From assembly GCA_946403215.1 (NCBI GenBank), contig CAMIZG010000008.1, positions 1-50,016 of the forward strand: a DNA stretch of 50,016 nucleotides. Reading direction: 5' to 3'. The notes beneath the pieces are model-generated. The model was not told the origin of the DNA and ran no database searches. It was given only the letters and a program-made list of their open reading frames with translations. Shown in pieces: positions 25,898 to 33,259 of this stretch; position 1 is the first letter of the stretch, and every line of letters starts with the position of its first letter. The stretch is from an uncultured Bacteroidales bacterium. GTDB taxonomy: Bacteria; Bacteroidota; Bacteroidia; Bacteroidales; Paludibacteraceae. The position numbers and the translations under genes are program-made.

Positions 25898-26557
25898 TTA
25901 CTTTTTCTCCTGCATTTGTTTGTACAGCGCCTGAGCTAGCGACATCTCATACTCCGTATCTATATCTATGCTCTCAGCGCCATCCACCTCCACCAGGCAA
26001 GGTTTGATGCCCACGCGCCTATGGTAGGTCTCAAATACCTCCTTGCTGAAAACAAACGCGCCCGATGTCTCCATGTATATCGGCTCCAAATCCTGGGTGC
26101 GGGGGAAGTGATCGGGGTCGAAGTTGATTGGCTTGCCCTGGCTCCACAGGAAGGTCTGTATCTTTTCCACCAGAAACGACGAGTCATACGTATCGTTATC
26201 CACCACACTGGCTATGCATCTGTCAATGCTCTCCGGCTTGGTGAACGGTGCGGTGGCGTGCGACACAACGTAGTAGTCGGCATCCACCTGCTTCATGAAC
26301 TCGCGTATAATGTCGTTGCAGTTGCACGTGTTGCCGTCCAGGTACTCCGGACGCTTCAGGAACGTCACACCATCAATCAGGTACTCCTTTATGCGCTCGC
26401 TACTGCAATACACATACACCTCATCTACGCGCTTGCTCTTAACCAGCGCCTCCAATATAAACTGCACCAACGGCTTGCCGTCACTCAGCGGCCGCAGGTT
26501 CTTCTCTTTCACCCGTTCGCTATTCAGCTTAATGGGCACCATCGCTACTATTTTCAT
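25898..26557 (-). CDS. NeuA-like cytidylyltransferase (CMP-keto-acid synthetase family)
   Basis: 219 residues from ATG at 26557; a GTG 11 codons upstream would overlap the previous gene and adds non-conserved sequence. Nucleotide-binding start IPIKLNSERVKEKNLRP, catalytic-core SHATAPF, metal site TSGAFVFSKEVF and the end motif ESIDIDTEYEMSLAQAL follow the CMP-N-acetylneuraminate synthetase pattern. Family members link CMP to the anomeric OH of sialic acids, related nonulosonic acids or Kdo. No NeuB-type synthase is in the window; instead an aldolase and a TPP enzyme follow, so the keto acid may be made in another way. Confidence 0.87.
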   Translation of the reverse strand: MKIVAMVPIKLNSERVKEKNLRPLSDGKPLVQFILEALVKSKRVDEVYVYCSSERIKEYLIDGVTFLKRPEYLDGNTCNCNDIIREFMKQVDADYYVVSHATAPFTKPESIDRCIASVVDNDTYDSSFLVEKIQTFLWSQGKPINFDPDHFPRTQDLEPIYMETSGAFVFSKEVFETYHRRVGIKPCLVEVDGAESIDIDTEYEMSLAQALYKQMQEKK

Positions 26558-26583
26558 ATCACTTTCTGCTTTCGACAAATCAC

Positions 26584-27126
26584 TCACCACACCAGCAACC
26601 CGTACTGACAGAGGAACTCCTTCGGCGGGAACTCCACCTTCACTCCTATGGCTTCCAGGGTCTTCACCACATTACAGCCCGTGGCGTCCCATGGCAGACG
26701 TGCCTCCGTGGGATGAGCGCAGCCCTCACGCGGACAGCCGTCCTCACATAACTGGCAGTTGCAACCTATGAACGCCTCCGCCATCGGATGGTTGCGACTG
26801 AACAGCTCACGCTCCAGATCGAGCATCGCACGGTGCAATCGGTTCGCCACCGCTCGGAACTCCTGGTTTTCGACTTCCGACATTCGACTTTTGACTCTCA
26901 TCCTCATTCCCACTACCGCCGCGTGGCTGTACTCGCCAAGTATGCAGCGGTAATCCAGCTGCGGCAACTTACCCGGACAAGTCCACTTCACGCCGTAGTT
27001 CGGGCAGTGCAAGCACTTGAGCCGCACGCGTTCCTCAAACACGAACTGCTCGGGCCTGATTGGAATAATCTCCAGCTCAGGGTACCGGCTCATGGCGATG
27101 GTTTTCAGTTCATCTATCTCCATCAT
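26584..27126 (-). CDS. DUF2284 family cysteine-rich protein
   Basis: 180 residues with about ten cysteines arranged as in DUF2284 predicted metal-binding proteins: LKCLHCPNYGVKWTCPG near residue 35-50 and CNCQLCEDGCPREGCAHP near 123-140, then RLPWDATGCNVVKTLEAIGV. Function of the family is unknown; iron-sulfur binding is inferred from the cysteines. A GTCGAAA-type repeat patch (26868-26898) is translated in frame as RVKSRMSEVENQE. First gene after the promoter at 27162. Whether it belongs with the glycan genes downstream (26-base gap) is uncertain. Confidence 0.85.
   Translation of the reverse strand: MMEIDELKTIAMSRYPELEIIPIRPEQFVFEERVRLKCLHCPNYGVKWTCPGKLPQLDYRCILGEYSHAAVVGMRMRVKSRMSEVENQEFRAVANRLHRAMLDLERELFSRNHPMAEAFIGCNCQLCEDGCPREGCAHPTEARLPWDATGCNVVKTLEAIGVKVEFPPKEFLCQYGLLVW
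26868..26898. repeat. GTCGAAA-type repeat patch inside the DUF2284 gene
   Basis: Plus-strand TTCGACTT / TTCCGACA / TTCGACTT units; the reverse complement reads GTCAAAAGTCGAATGTCGG, related to the junction patches at 6145 and 12057. In frame, no stop introduced. Confidence 0.65.
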
Positions 27127-27154
27127 TCAGCGCAGCACATTTTCTGCGCGGCTG

Positions 27155-27162
27155 CAAAGGTA
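27155..27162 (-). promoter_or_regulatory. Bacteroidota -7 box for the DUF2284/glycan operon
   Basis: Minus-strand TACCTTTG 29-36 bases before the ATG at 27126. All ten genes down to 18445 run in one direction with gaps under 30 bases, so this may serve the whole operon. Confidence 0.65.
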
Positions 27163-27281
27163 CAAAAAAAATATGACATTTGCAAATGTTTTTTCAAAAA
27201 AAACATGTCAGGGGGAATAATTCTGCCGAATTGCTTGAAAATGTCAGAAAAACAACGGCACGGAAAGAGCTAAAAAAATGC

Positions 27282-27336
27282 TTTTGCCCCGATGTTCCCC
27301 CGTGTTTGATCCGATACTCCCCCGACTTACCCTCGG
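27282..27336. repeat. C-rich quasi-periodic patch
   Basis: Four CCCCG/CCCCCG units at about 14-bp steps (GCCCCGATG, CCCCCGTG, CCCCCGAC, CCCTCGG) in an otherwise AT-rich spacer. Not obviously a hairpin. Confidence 0.45.
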
Positions 27337-27407
27337 TGAAGTCACACAAAAATATAGAAAAACAGGAAAAAACGATAAAAAACTTGCAATTGTCAAAAAA
27401 AAATCGT

Positions 27408-27415
27408 ACCTTTGC
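27408..27415 (+). promoter_or_regulatory. Bacteroidota -7 box for the U32 gene
   Basis: TACCTTTG 38 bases before the ATG at 27446; this places the start downstream of all earlier in-frame codons. Confidence 0.65.
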
Positions 27416-27445
27416 AGCCGAATTGAGCAAAACGCAAAAACGACA

Positions 27446-28708
27446 ATGACAACAAGTACTGATAGAGCGATAGAGCTCATGGCGCCGGTGGGTAGTTATG
27501 AGAGTCTGGCGGCGGCGATCAAGGCGGGCGCAGGGAGCGTGTATTTCGGGATAGAGCACCTGAACATGCGTGCGCGTTCGGCAGCGAACTTCACGACCGA
27601 TGATCTGCACCGGATAGTGAGCATCTGCCGCGAGGCAGGTGTGAAGAGCTACCTGACGGTGAACACGGTGATCTACCCCGACGATCTGCCGCTGATGCAG
27701 ACGATCGTTGACCACGCCAAGCAGGCCGGTGTGGATGCGATCATAGCGTCGGACATAGCCGTGATGCAATACGCTTGTAGTCAGGACGTTGAGGTGCACC
27801 TGTCCACGCAGCTGAATATAGCCAACACCGAGGCGCTGAAGTTCTACGCACAGTTCGCCGATGTGGTGGTGCTGGCGCGCGAGCTGAACCTCACGCAAGT
27901 GGCTGCTATTCACCGAGATATACTGGAGCAAGACATCCGCGGCAGACACGGGCAACCGATCCGGATAGAGATGTTCTGCCACGGTGCGTTATGCATGGCG
28001 GTGAGCGGCAAGTGCTACCTGTCACTACACAACATGAACAGCTCTGCCAACCGCGGTGCATGTGCGCAGATCTGCCGCCGGGGGTACGTAGTGAAGGACA
28101 AATCATCCGACCTGGAGCTGGAGGTTGATAATGAGTACATTATGTCGCCCAAGGACTTGAAGACGATACACTTCCTGGGTCAGATGCTCGATGCCGGCGT
28201 GAGCGTGCTGAAGATCGAGGGACGAGCTCGCGGCGCCGAATACGTGAGCACTGTGGTGAGCTGCTACCGGGAGGCGGTGGAGGCATGGAAGAACGGTGAA
28301 TGGAAGAACGGTGAATGGATGAACGGAAGAGTAGCTGAGTGGGACGAACGGCTATCGAGGGTGTTCAACCGAGGTTTCTGGGACGGGTATTACCTCGGTC
28401 AGCGGCTGGGCGAGTGGACAAACAGCTACGGCAGCAAGGCGACGAAGAAAAAAGTGTATGCCGGCAAGTGCACAAACTACTTCAAGAACATCGAGGTGGC
28501 AGAGTTCCTGCTGGAAGCCGTACCCGAACTGCACGAGGGCGACGAACTGCTGGTGACCGGACACACAACAGGCGCATATGAGACCAGAGCCCACGACCTG
28601 CGCACCGACAAACCGGTGAGCACAGTCAAGCAAGGAGAGCTGTTTGCCATGCATACAACCGAAACGCTGCATAGAGGAGACAAACTCTTTTTGATAATTG
28701 ACAATTGA
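27446..28708 (+). CDS. Peptidase U32 family protein (RlhA/TrhP type)
   Basis: 420 residues from ATG at 27446 (MTTSTDRAIELMAPVGSYE). Family signatures are present: EMFCHGALCMAVSGKCYLS and SSANRGACAQICRRGY with the conserved cysteines, then MSPKDLKTIHFL and VSVLKIEGRARGAEYV. Despite the name, characterised relatives hydroxylate RNA (TrhP on tRNA U34, RlhA on 23S rRNA) and use an iron-sulfur cluster. The size is close to TrhP. A 15-bp unit is repeated three times in frame at 28286-28330, giving WKNGE repeats in the C-terminal half, likely on a surface loop. Confidence 0.9.
   Translation: MTTSTDRAIELMAPVGSYESLAAAIKAGAGSVYFGIEHLNMRARSAANFTTDDLHRIVSICREAGVKSYLTVNTVIYPDDLPLMQTIVDHAKQAGVDAIIASDIAVMQYACSQDVEVHLSTQLNIANTEALKFYAQFADVVVLARELNLTQVAAIHRDILEQDIRGRHGQPIRIEMFCHGALCMAVSGKCYLSLHNMNSSANRGACAQICRRGYVVKDKSSDLELEVDNEYIMSPKDLKTIHFLGQMLDAGVSVLKIEGRARGAEYVSTVVSCYREAVEAWKNGEWKNGEWMNGRVAEWDERLSRVFNRGFWDGYYLGQRLGEWTNSYGSKATKKKVYAGKCTNYFKNIEVAEFLLEAVPELHEGDELLVTGHTTGAYETRAHDLRTDKPVSTVKQGELFAMHTTETLHRGDKLFLIIDN
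28286..28330. repeat. 15-bp tandem repeat, three copies, in frame in the U32 gene
   Basis: TGGAAGAACGGTGAA at 28286-28300 and 28301-28315, with a degenerate third copy TGGATGAACGGAAGA at 28316-28330. Encodes W-K-N-G-E units. Confidence 0.9.
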
Positions 28709-28741
28709 CGATCGACAATTTATGATTGACAATTGACAACT
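28691..28741. repeat. GACAATT repeat patch after the U32 gene
   Basis: TTGACAATTGAC-like units repeat about five times with unit length 7-11 (ATTGACAATTGACGATCG, then ATTGACAATTGACAAC). It covers the U32 stop and part of the spacer before the polyene operon promoter. Confidence 0.8.
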
Positions 28742-28795
28742 AAAAGAGATAAAAAGTACAATATTTGCCGATTTTCTTAAAATAAAGCTCCAATA

Positions 28796-28827
28796 TTTGG
28801 AATATTTAGAAAAATTATGTAACTTTG
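28796..28827 (+). promoter_or_regulatory. Promoter of the aryl-polyene operon
   Basis: TTTG at 28796-28799, 20-base spacer, then TAACTTTG at 28820-28827: a good match to the Bacteroidota -33/-7 consensus. The fabI ATG is 47 bases after the -7 box. No other TAnnTTTG box was noticed at a gene start between here and the terminator at 47749, which argues for one long transcript. Confidence 0.75.
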
Positions 28828-28873
28828 CGCGTTTTTATGCGTATTACTAAACCGACAGGAATTTTATCACAAA

Positions 28874-29701
28874 ATGGCAGGAATATTATCCGGTAAACGG
28901 GGCATCATTTTCGGTGCGGTTGATGAGCGTTCACTGGCGTGGCACGTAGCTCTGCGATGTGCAGAGGAAGGTGCATCGCTGGTATTGACGAACACCTCAG
29001 CCGCTATTCAGTTAGGGACGATAAGCGAACTGGCCGGAGCCAAAGGCTGGGAACTGATTGCGTGCGACGCAACCAATGTGGATGACTTGCGGGCGTTTTT
29101 ATCGCGCGCGCAAGAGATACTGGGCGGGAAGATCGACTTCGTGCTGCACGCCGTAGCGCAGAGTACGAACCTGCGCCGGCATAAGAAATACGAGCAGGCG
29201 AGTTACAACTACTTCCAGCAGACAATCGATATATCGGCACTCAGTCTGCACAAGCTGCTGAGCGTAGCGCTGGAGACCGACGCCATAGCTGAGCACGGCA
29301 GCGTGGTGGCACTATCATACATCGCCTCGGAGCGGTACTTCTACGGCTACAACGACATGGCTGATGCCAAGGCAATGCTGGAGTCGATAGCACGCCAGAT
29401 GGGTGCGCTGTACGGCCGCAAACGCGGTGTGAGGGTGAACATTGTCAGCCAGTCGCCCACCCCCACCCGAGCCGGCGGTGGTTGGAAAGAGATCGAGTTC
29501 TTCTACCGCTACAGCGACCACCTGTCGCCGCTGGGTAACGCCAATGCGGACGACTGTGCAGGCGTGTGCGTGGCGCTATTCAGCGACCTTATGCAACGTG
29601 TTACGATGCAAACCATCTACAGCGACGGAGGATTCGCACACACCATCCTCACGCCCGAACTGGTGGATGACTATAGGAGGATTGAACGAGTGAACGAATG
29701 A
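28874..29701 (+). CDS. fabI: Enoyl-[acyl-carrier-protein] reductase FabI
   Basis: 275 residues. NAD(P) Rossmann start KRGIIFGAVDERSLAW, and active-site Tyr149, Tyr159 and Lys166 in SYIASERYFYGYNDMADAKA, matching the FabI Tyr-x6-Lys pattern. QSPTPTRAGGGW is the substrate-binding loop. Reduces the trans-2 double bond of enoyl-ACP with NADH. Saturating the chain is the opposite of polyene formation, so this gene may be the housekeeping copy using the same promoter or may provide a saturated side chain. Ends 4 bases before the ammonia-lyase ATG. Confidence 0.93.
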   Translation: MAGILSGKRGIIFGAVDERSLAWHVALRCAEEGASLVLTNTSAAIQLGTISELAGAKGWELIACDATNVDDLRAFLSRAQEILGGKIDFVLHAVAQSTNLRRHKKYEQASYNYFQQTIDISALSLHKLLSVALETDAIAEHGSVVALSYIASERYFYGYNDMADAKAMLESIARQMGALYGRKRGVRVNIVSQSPTPTRAGGGWKEIEFFYRYSDHLSPLGNANADDCAGVCVALFSDLMQRVTMQTIYSDGGFAHTILTPELVDDYRRIERVNE

Positions 29702-29709
29702 ACGAATGA
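29683..29709. repeat. GAACGAAT repeat at the fabI-ammonia-lyase junction
   Basis: GAACGAGT GAACGAAT GAACGAAT GAA: an 8-bp unit repeated over the stop of fabI and the start of the next gene. Confidence 0.8.
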
Positions 29710-31253
29710 AAATAGATTTACAACTGGTACACAACATCCTATTCAAAGATGGACGTTTAGAGTGGGACGAGCAGACCAAACAAGGAATCAAGGATTGTTA
29801 TGATTTTCTGGCTCTGTTCTCACACGACAAGATCATTTACGGCATCAACACGGGTTTTGGGCCTATGGCTCAGTGGCGCGTGAGTGATGACCATCTGCGT
29901 GACCTGCAATACAACATTATCCGCTCGCACTCGACGGGTGCGGGCGAGCCGTTGAGCGATTTTTTTGTACGCGCGAGCATGCTCGCCCGCGTAGGCTCGA
30001 TGGCGCAGTGCAAAAGCGGTGTGCATCCTGAGTTGGTAGCTCTGCTCACGGAGTTCATCAACCGCGGCATCTACCCGTTCATCCCCAAGCACGGCAGTGT
30101 GGGTGCGAGCGGCGACCTGGTGCAACTGGCTCACATGGCGCTCTGCCTTATCGGTGAGGGCAAGGTGCACTACAATGGCGAGTGGCGAGCGACACGAGAG
30201 GTGATGGATGAGTGCGGACTCAAGCCGATAGATATTCATATTCGCGAGGGTTTGAGCTGCACCAACGGCACGAGCGTGATGACCGGCATCAGCGCCGTTA
30301 ACCAACTGCACGCGGAGAACCTGCTGCACCTGGCCACCATAGCCGCTGTGTGGATGAACGAGATAGCCGGCAGCTACGACGACCTGATGGCTGCACCGCT
30401 CAACGAGTGCCGCCGTCACGATGGACAGATCCGCATTGCCGCCCGGATGCGCGAGATGAGTCAAGGCAGCAAGCGTCTGCAAAAACGAGAGAACATCCTA
30501 TATTCAATCGAAAGTCAAAAGTCGAAAGTCGAAAGCATAGAGGTGAACGGCGTATTCAAGGATAAAGTGCAGGCGTACTACTCGCTGCGCTGCGCGCCGC
30601 AGATCTTAGGCCCGATAGCCGACACACTGCGCTACAGCCGGCAGGTGATTGAGGAAGAGCTCAACGCCGCCAGCGACAACCCTATCGTTGACCCCGTGAC
30701 ACAGAACGTTTATCACGGCGGCAACTTCCACGGTGACTACATCTCCCTGGAGGCGGACAAGATAAAGATAGCCATGGTTCGTCTGGCTATGGTCAGCGAG
30801 CGCCAGCTCAACTACCTCTGTCACGACCGCATTAACGGCATTCTGCCTCCGTTCTTGAACATGGGTACGTTGGGACTGAACTACGGCATACAAGCCTGCC
30901 AGTTCACCGCCACGAGCACCACCGCCGAGTGCCAGACACTGGCGATGCCTAACTATGTGCACTCGATCCCTAACAACAACGACAACCAGGATATCGTGTC
31001 CATGGGCACGAACAGCGCCGAGCTGTGCGCACAGGTGATTGACAACTGCTACCAGGTACTCTCCGTCCTGTTCCTCGCCATGGCACAGGCTGTTGACTGC
31101 CTGAAGATCAAGGACGAGCTGGCACCCGCCACACGACAGATGTACGACGCTATTCGCCAACTGACGCCGACCATTGTGGAGGATACGCCGTTCTACGAAG
31201 ATTTGGCGAAGATTGAATCGTTCCTACGGGACGTTAAAGAGTTAAAGAGTTAA
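29706..31253 (+). CDS. Tyrosine ammonia-lyase (HAL/PAL family)
   Basis: 515 residues. Catalytic Tyr45 in IIYGINTGFGPMAQ; the MIO cofactor forms from Ala134-Ser135-Gly136 in HGSVGASGDLVQLAHM. The selectivity pair is Ser74-His75 (NIIRSHSTG), the same as in the tyrosine-specific lyase of the Flavobacterium flexirubin cluster as I recall it, and the rest (YYSLRC.PQILGP, HGGNFHGDYISLE, SIPNNNDNQDIVSMG) agrees. It should release ammonia from tyrosine to give p-coumarate, the starter of an aryl polyene. Histidine cannot be fully excluded. Residues about 267-277 (SIESQKSKVES) come from a repeat patch and form an extra loop. Confidence 0.92.
   Translation: MKIDLQLVHNILFKDGRLEWDEQTKQGIKDCYDFLALFSHDKIIYGINTGFGPMAQWRVSDDHLRDLQYNIIRSHSTGAGEPLSDFFVRASMLARVGSMAQCKSGVHPELVALLTEFINRGIYPFIPKHGSVGASGDLVQLAHMALCLIGEGKVHYNGEWRATREVMDECGLKPIDIHIREGLSCTNGTSVMTGISAVNQLHAENLLHLATIAAVWMNEIAGSYDDLMAAPLNECRRHDGQIRIAARMREMSQGSKRLQKRENILYSIESQKSKVESIEVNGVFKDKVQAYYSLRCAPQILGPIADTLRYSRQVIEEELNAASDNPIVDPVTQNVYHGGNFHGDYISLEADKIKIAMVRLAMVSERQLNYLCHDRINGILPPFLNMGTLGLNYGIQACQFTATSTTAECQTLAMPNYVHSIPNNNDNQDIVSMGTNSAELCAQVIDNCYQVLSVLFLAMAQAVDCLKIKDELAPATRQMYDAIRQLTPTIVEDTPFYEDLAKIESFLRDVKELKS
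30505..30536. repeat. GTCGAAA repeat patch inside the ammonia-lyase gene
   Basis: CAATCGAAA GTCAAAA GTCGAAA GTCGAAAGC: four units of 7 bases, closely related to the junction patches at 6145 and 12057. Translated in frame; family relatives have about 10 fewer residues here. Confidence 0.85.
31231..31252. repeat. GTTAAAGA repeat at the ammonia-lyase 3' end
   Basis: GTTAAAGAGTTAAAGAGTTAAG: an 8-bp unit (GTTAAAGA) nearly three times, forming the last codons (VKELKS) and the stop. Confidence 0.7.
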
Positions 31254-31291
31254 GATGGTTATTATTGCATAAAAACGTTAAATTGCAAGTT

Positions 31292-32017
31292 ATGAGTTAT
31301 GCACTTGTTACCGGTGGTAGTAGAGGAATAGGTCGCGCTATAGCTGAGCGCCTGGCAAAAGACGGCTACACCGTGATCATCAACTATAAGAGTAATCAGC
31401 AATCAGCAATCAGTTGTCAGACGGCAATTGAGCAGGCCGGCGGCAAGGCTGAGCTGCTGCCATTTGATGTAGCGGACAGCCGGTCAATCGAGAGCGCGCT
31501 GAGCAAGTGGGAGGCAAGCCATGAGGGCGAGCACATAAGTGTGCTGGTGAACAACGCAGGTATCCGCCGCGACGGGCTGATGGTGTTCATGACCGAGGAT
31601 GACTGGCACGACGTGATGCGTACCACTACCGAGGGGTTCTACTACATCACCCACCACGTGCTGAGCAGCATGCTGCGTGCACGCAAGGGACGGATAGTGA
31701 ACATCACATCTATCTCCGGCGTGAGCGGCCTGCCCGGACAAGTGAACTACTCCGCCGCCAAAGCAGCGCTGATAGGCGCCACCAAAGCGCTGAGCAAGGA
31801 GGTAGCAGCACGTAAGGTAACTGTCAACGCCATAGCCCCCGGGTTCATAGCCACCGATATGACGGCTGACCTGGATGAGGCTGAGTTGAAGAAAACGATC
31901 CCCGCCGGACGCTTCGGGCAACCCGAAGAGGTAGCTGCACTGGTAAGCTTCCTGTGCTCGGACGAGGCAGCATATATCACGGGGCAGGTAATCAACATAG
32001 CAGGAGGATTGGGATGA
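31292..32017 (+). CDS. 3-oxoacyl-ACP reductase (FabG-type SDR)
   Basis: 241 residues from ATG at 31292. Cofactor motif TGGSRGIG at 7-14, NNAG at 87-90, catalytic Ser140, Tyr153 and Lys157 (NITSISGVSGLPGQVNYSAAK), and the C-terminal GQVINIAGGLG. Uses NADPH to reduce the 3-keto group after each elongation step. Residues 34-43 (SNQQSAISCQ) come from a CAGCAAT repeat patch without changing the usual domain length. The stop overlaps the next start (ATGA). Confidence 0.93.
   Translation: MSYALVTGGSRGIGRAIAERLAKDGYTVIINYKSNQQSAISCQTAIEQAGGKAELLPFDVADSRSIESALSKWEASHEGEHISVLVNNAGIRRDGLMVFMTEDDWHDVMRTTTEGFYYITHHVLSSMLRARKGRIVNITSISGVSGLPGQVNYSAAKAALIGATKALSKEVAARKVTVNAIAPGFIATDMTADLDEAELKKTIPAGRFGQPEEVAALVSFLCSDEAAYITGQVINIAGGLG
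31393..31420. repeat. ATCAGCA repeat patch inside the FabG-type gene
   Basis: AATCAGC AATCAGC AATCAGT TGTCAG: a 7-bp unit four times, in frame. Confidence 0.8.
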
Positions 32018-33231
32018 AAAGAGTAGTAGTTACCGGAATAGGTATTTGGTCGTGCATTGGTCGCGACCAACATGAGGTGACTCAATCGTTACGCGAGGGT
32101 TGTAGCGGCATTGGCTACGACGAGGCGCGCAGGGAGTACGGTTTTCGTAGTCCGCTGACGGGAGTGGTGGAAACGCCCGATCTGAAGAACCTGCTGCACA
32201 GGCGTCTGCGCGTCGGTCTGTCGCAGGAAGCTATGTACGCGTACATGGCCAGTCGCGAAGCATTTGAACAGGCAGGCATTGATGAGCAGTACTTGCTCGA
32301 GCATGAGGTAGGTGTGTTGTTCGGTAATGACAGTACTGCCCTACCCACCGTGGAGATGCATGAGGCGATGCTCGCCAAGCACGATACAGCGCTGCTGGGC
32401 AGCGGACTGATTTTCCAGTCGATGAACTCGACGGTGAACATGAACCTGAGTACGATCTTCCACCTGCGTGGCATCAACTTTTCGGTGAGCGCAGCCTGTG
32501 CCAGCGGCAGTCACTCGATTGGTATAGGCGCGATGTTCATTCGCCAAGGGCTGCAGCAGATGGTGCTGGTAGGCGGCGCACAGGAGGTTAACCCCTACGC
32601 CATGGCGGCGTTTGACGCACTGGGCACGTTCAGCTCACGCGTGTCCGACCCCGCGCGTGCCAGCCGGCCGTTCGATACCGACAGGGACGGACTCGTTCCC
32701 AGCGGCGGCGCAGCAGCACTAGTGCTGGAGGATTATGACCACGCCATGGCGCGCGGCGCAACAATCCTGGCAGAGGTGTGCGGCTACGGTTTCTCGAGCA
32801 ACGGCGGCGGCATTTCGCAGCCCAGCAGCGAGGGCTCGCTCATTGCCATGCAACGTGCACTGGATGATGCCCAGATGACAGCCGACGAGATCGACTACGT
32901 GAACGCCCACGCCACCTCCACCAAGCAAGGAGACCAGGAGGAAGCCATCGCGCTGACCCACCTATTCGGCGGCAAACGAGCCTGGGTGAGCAGCACCAAG
33001 TCGATGACCGGCCATGAGTGCTGGATGGCAGGTGCCAGCGAGGCTGTCTATTCAATCCTGATGATGCAACACAGCTTTGTAGCGCCGAACATCAACCTGG
33101 AGCACATTGACCCTGCAGCCGCCACGCTGCGCATGGCAACAGAAACCATAGATACACCCGTGCACACTGTGCTGAGCAATAGCTTCGGGTTCGGCGGAAC
33201 GAACAGCGCCATTGTGCTGCGCACAGTATAG
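32014..33231 (+). CDS. Beta-ketoacyl-ACP synthase I/II type
   Basis: 405 residues from ATG at 32014 (ATGA overlap with the reductase). Complete Cys-His-His triad: Cys162 (SAACASGSHS), His299 (NAHATSTKQGD) and His334 (KSMTGHECWMAGA). C-terminal SNSFGFGGTNSA closes the thiolase fold. It condenses malonyl-ACP with the growing chain; one of three catalytically complete ketosynthases in the operon. Confidence 0.93.
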   Translation: MKRVVVTGIGIWSCIGRDQHEVTQSLREGCSGIGYDEARREYGFRSPLTGVVETPDLKNLLHRRLRVGLSQEAMYAYMASREAFEQAGIDEQYLLEHEVGVLFGNDSTALPTVEMHEAMLAKHDTALLGSGLIFQSMNSTVNMNLSTIFHLRGINFSVSAACASGSHSIGIGAMFIRQGLQQMVLVGGAQEVNPYAMAAFDALGTFSSRVSDPARASRPFDTDRDGLVPSGGAAALVLEDYDHAMARGATILAEVCGYGFSSNGGGISQPSSEGSLIAMQRALDDAQMTADEIDYVNAHATSTKQGDQEEAIALTHLFGGKRAWVSSTKSMTGHECWMAGASEAVYSILMMQHSFVAPNINLEHIDPAAATLRMATETIDTPVHTVLSNSFGFGGTNSAIVLRTV

Positions 33232-33259
33232 AGTTTAGCGTTGTTGAGAATTTAGAATT

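Larger units (their letters stand above)
27127..27445. other. Divergent intergenic region, 319 bases, two promoters
   Basis: Holds the minus-strand -7 box TACCTTTG (27162-27155) for the DUF2284/glycan operon and the plus-strand TACCTTTG (27408-27415) for the U32 gene. Between them are AT-rich DNA and a C-rich quasi-periodic patch (27282-27336). I see no convincing gene: the open frame running into the U32 gene from 27278 starts before the promoter and has no family-like sequence. Confidence 0.6.

Noticed and set aside
18445..27126. Genomic island or phage origin of the glycan operon
   Set aside because: No integrase, transposase, tRNA-end duplication or direct repeats at its borders were found; most genes share the codon style of neighbours except parts of the 21971-23254 gene.
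27278..27445. Longer N-terminus for the U32 protein
   Set aside because: This frame starts before the TACCTTTG promoter at 27408 and encodes non-conserved, low-complexity sequence; the family start fits ATG 27446.
28691..28741. Possible CRISPR-like repeat
   Set aside because: Units are 7-11 bp, drift from copy to copy and have no unique spacers of 30-40 bp; no cas genes nearby.
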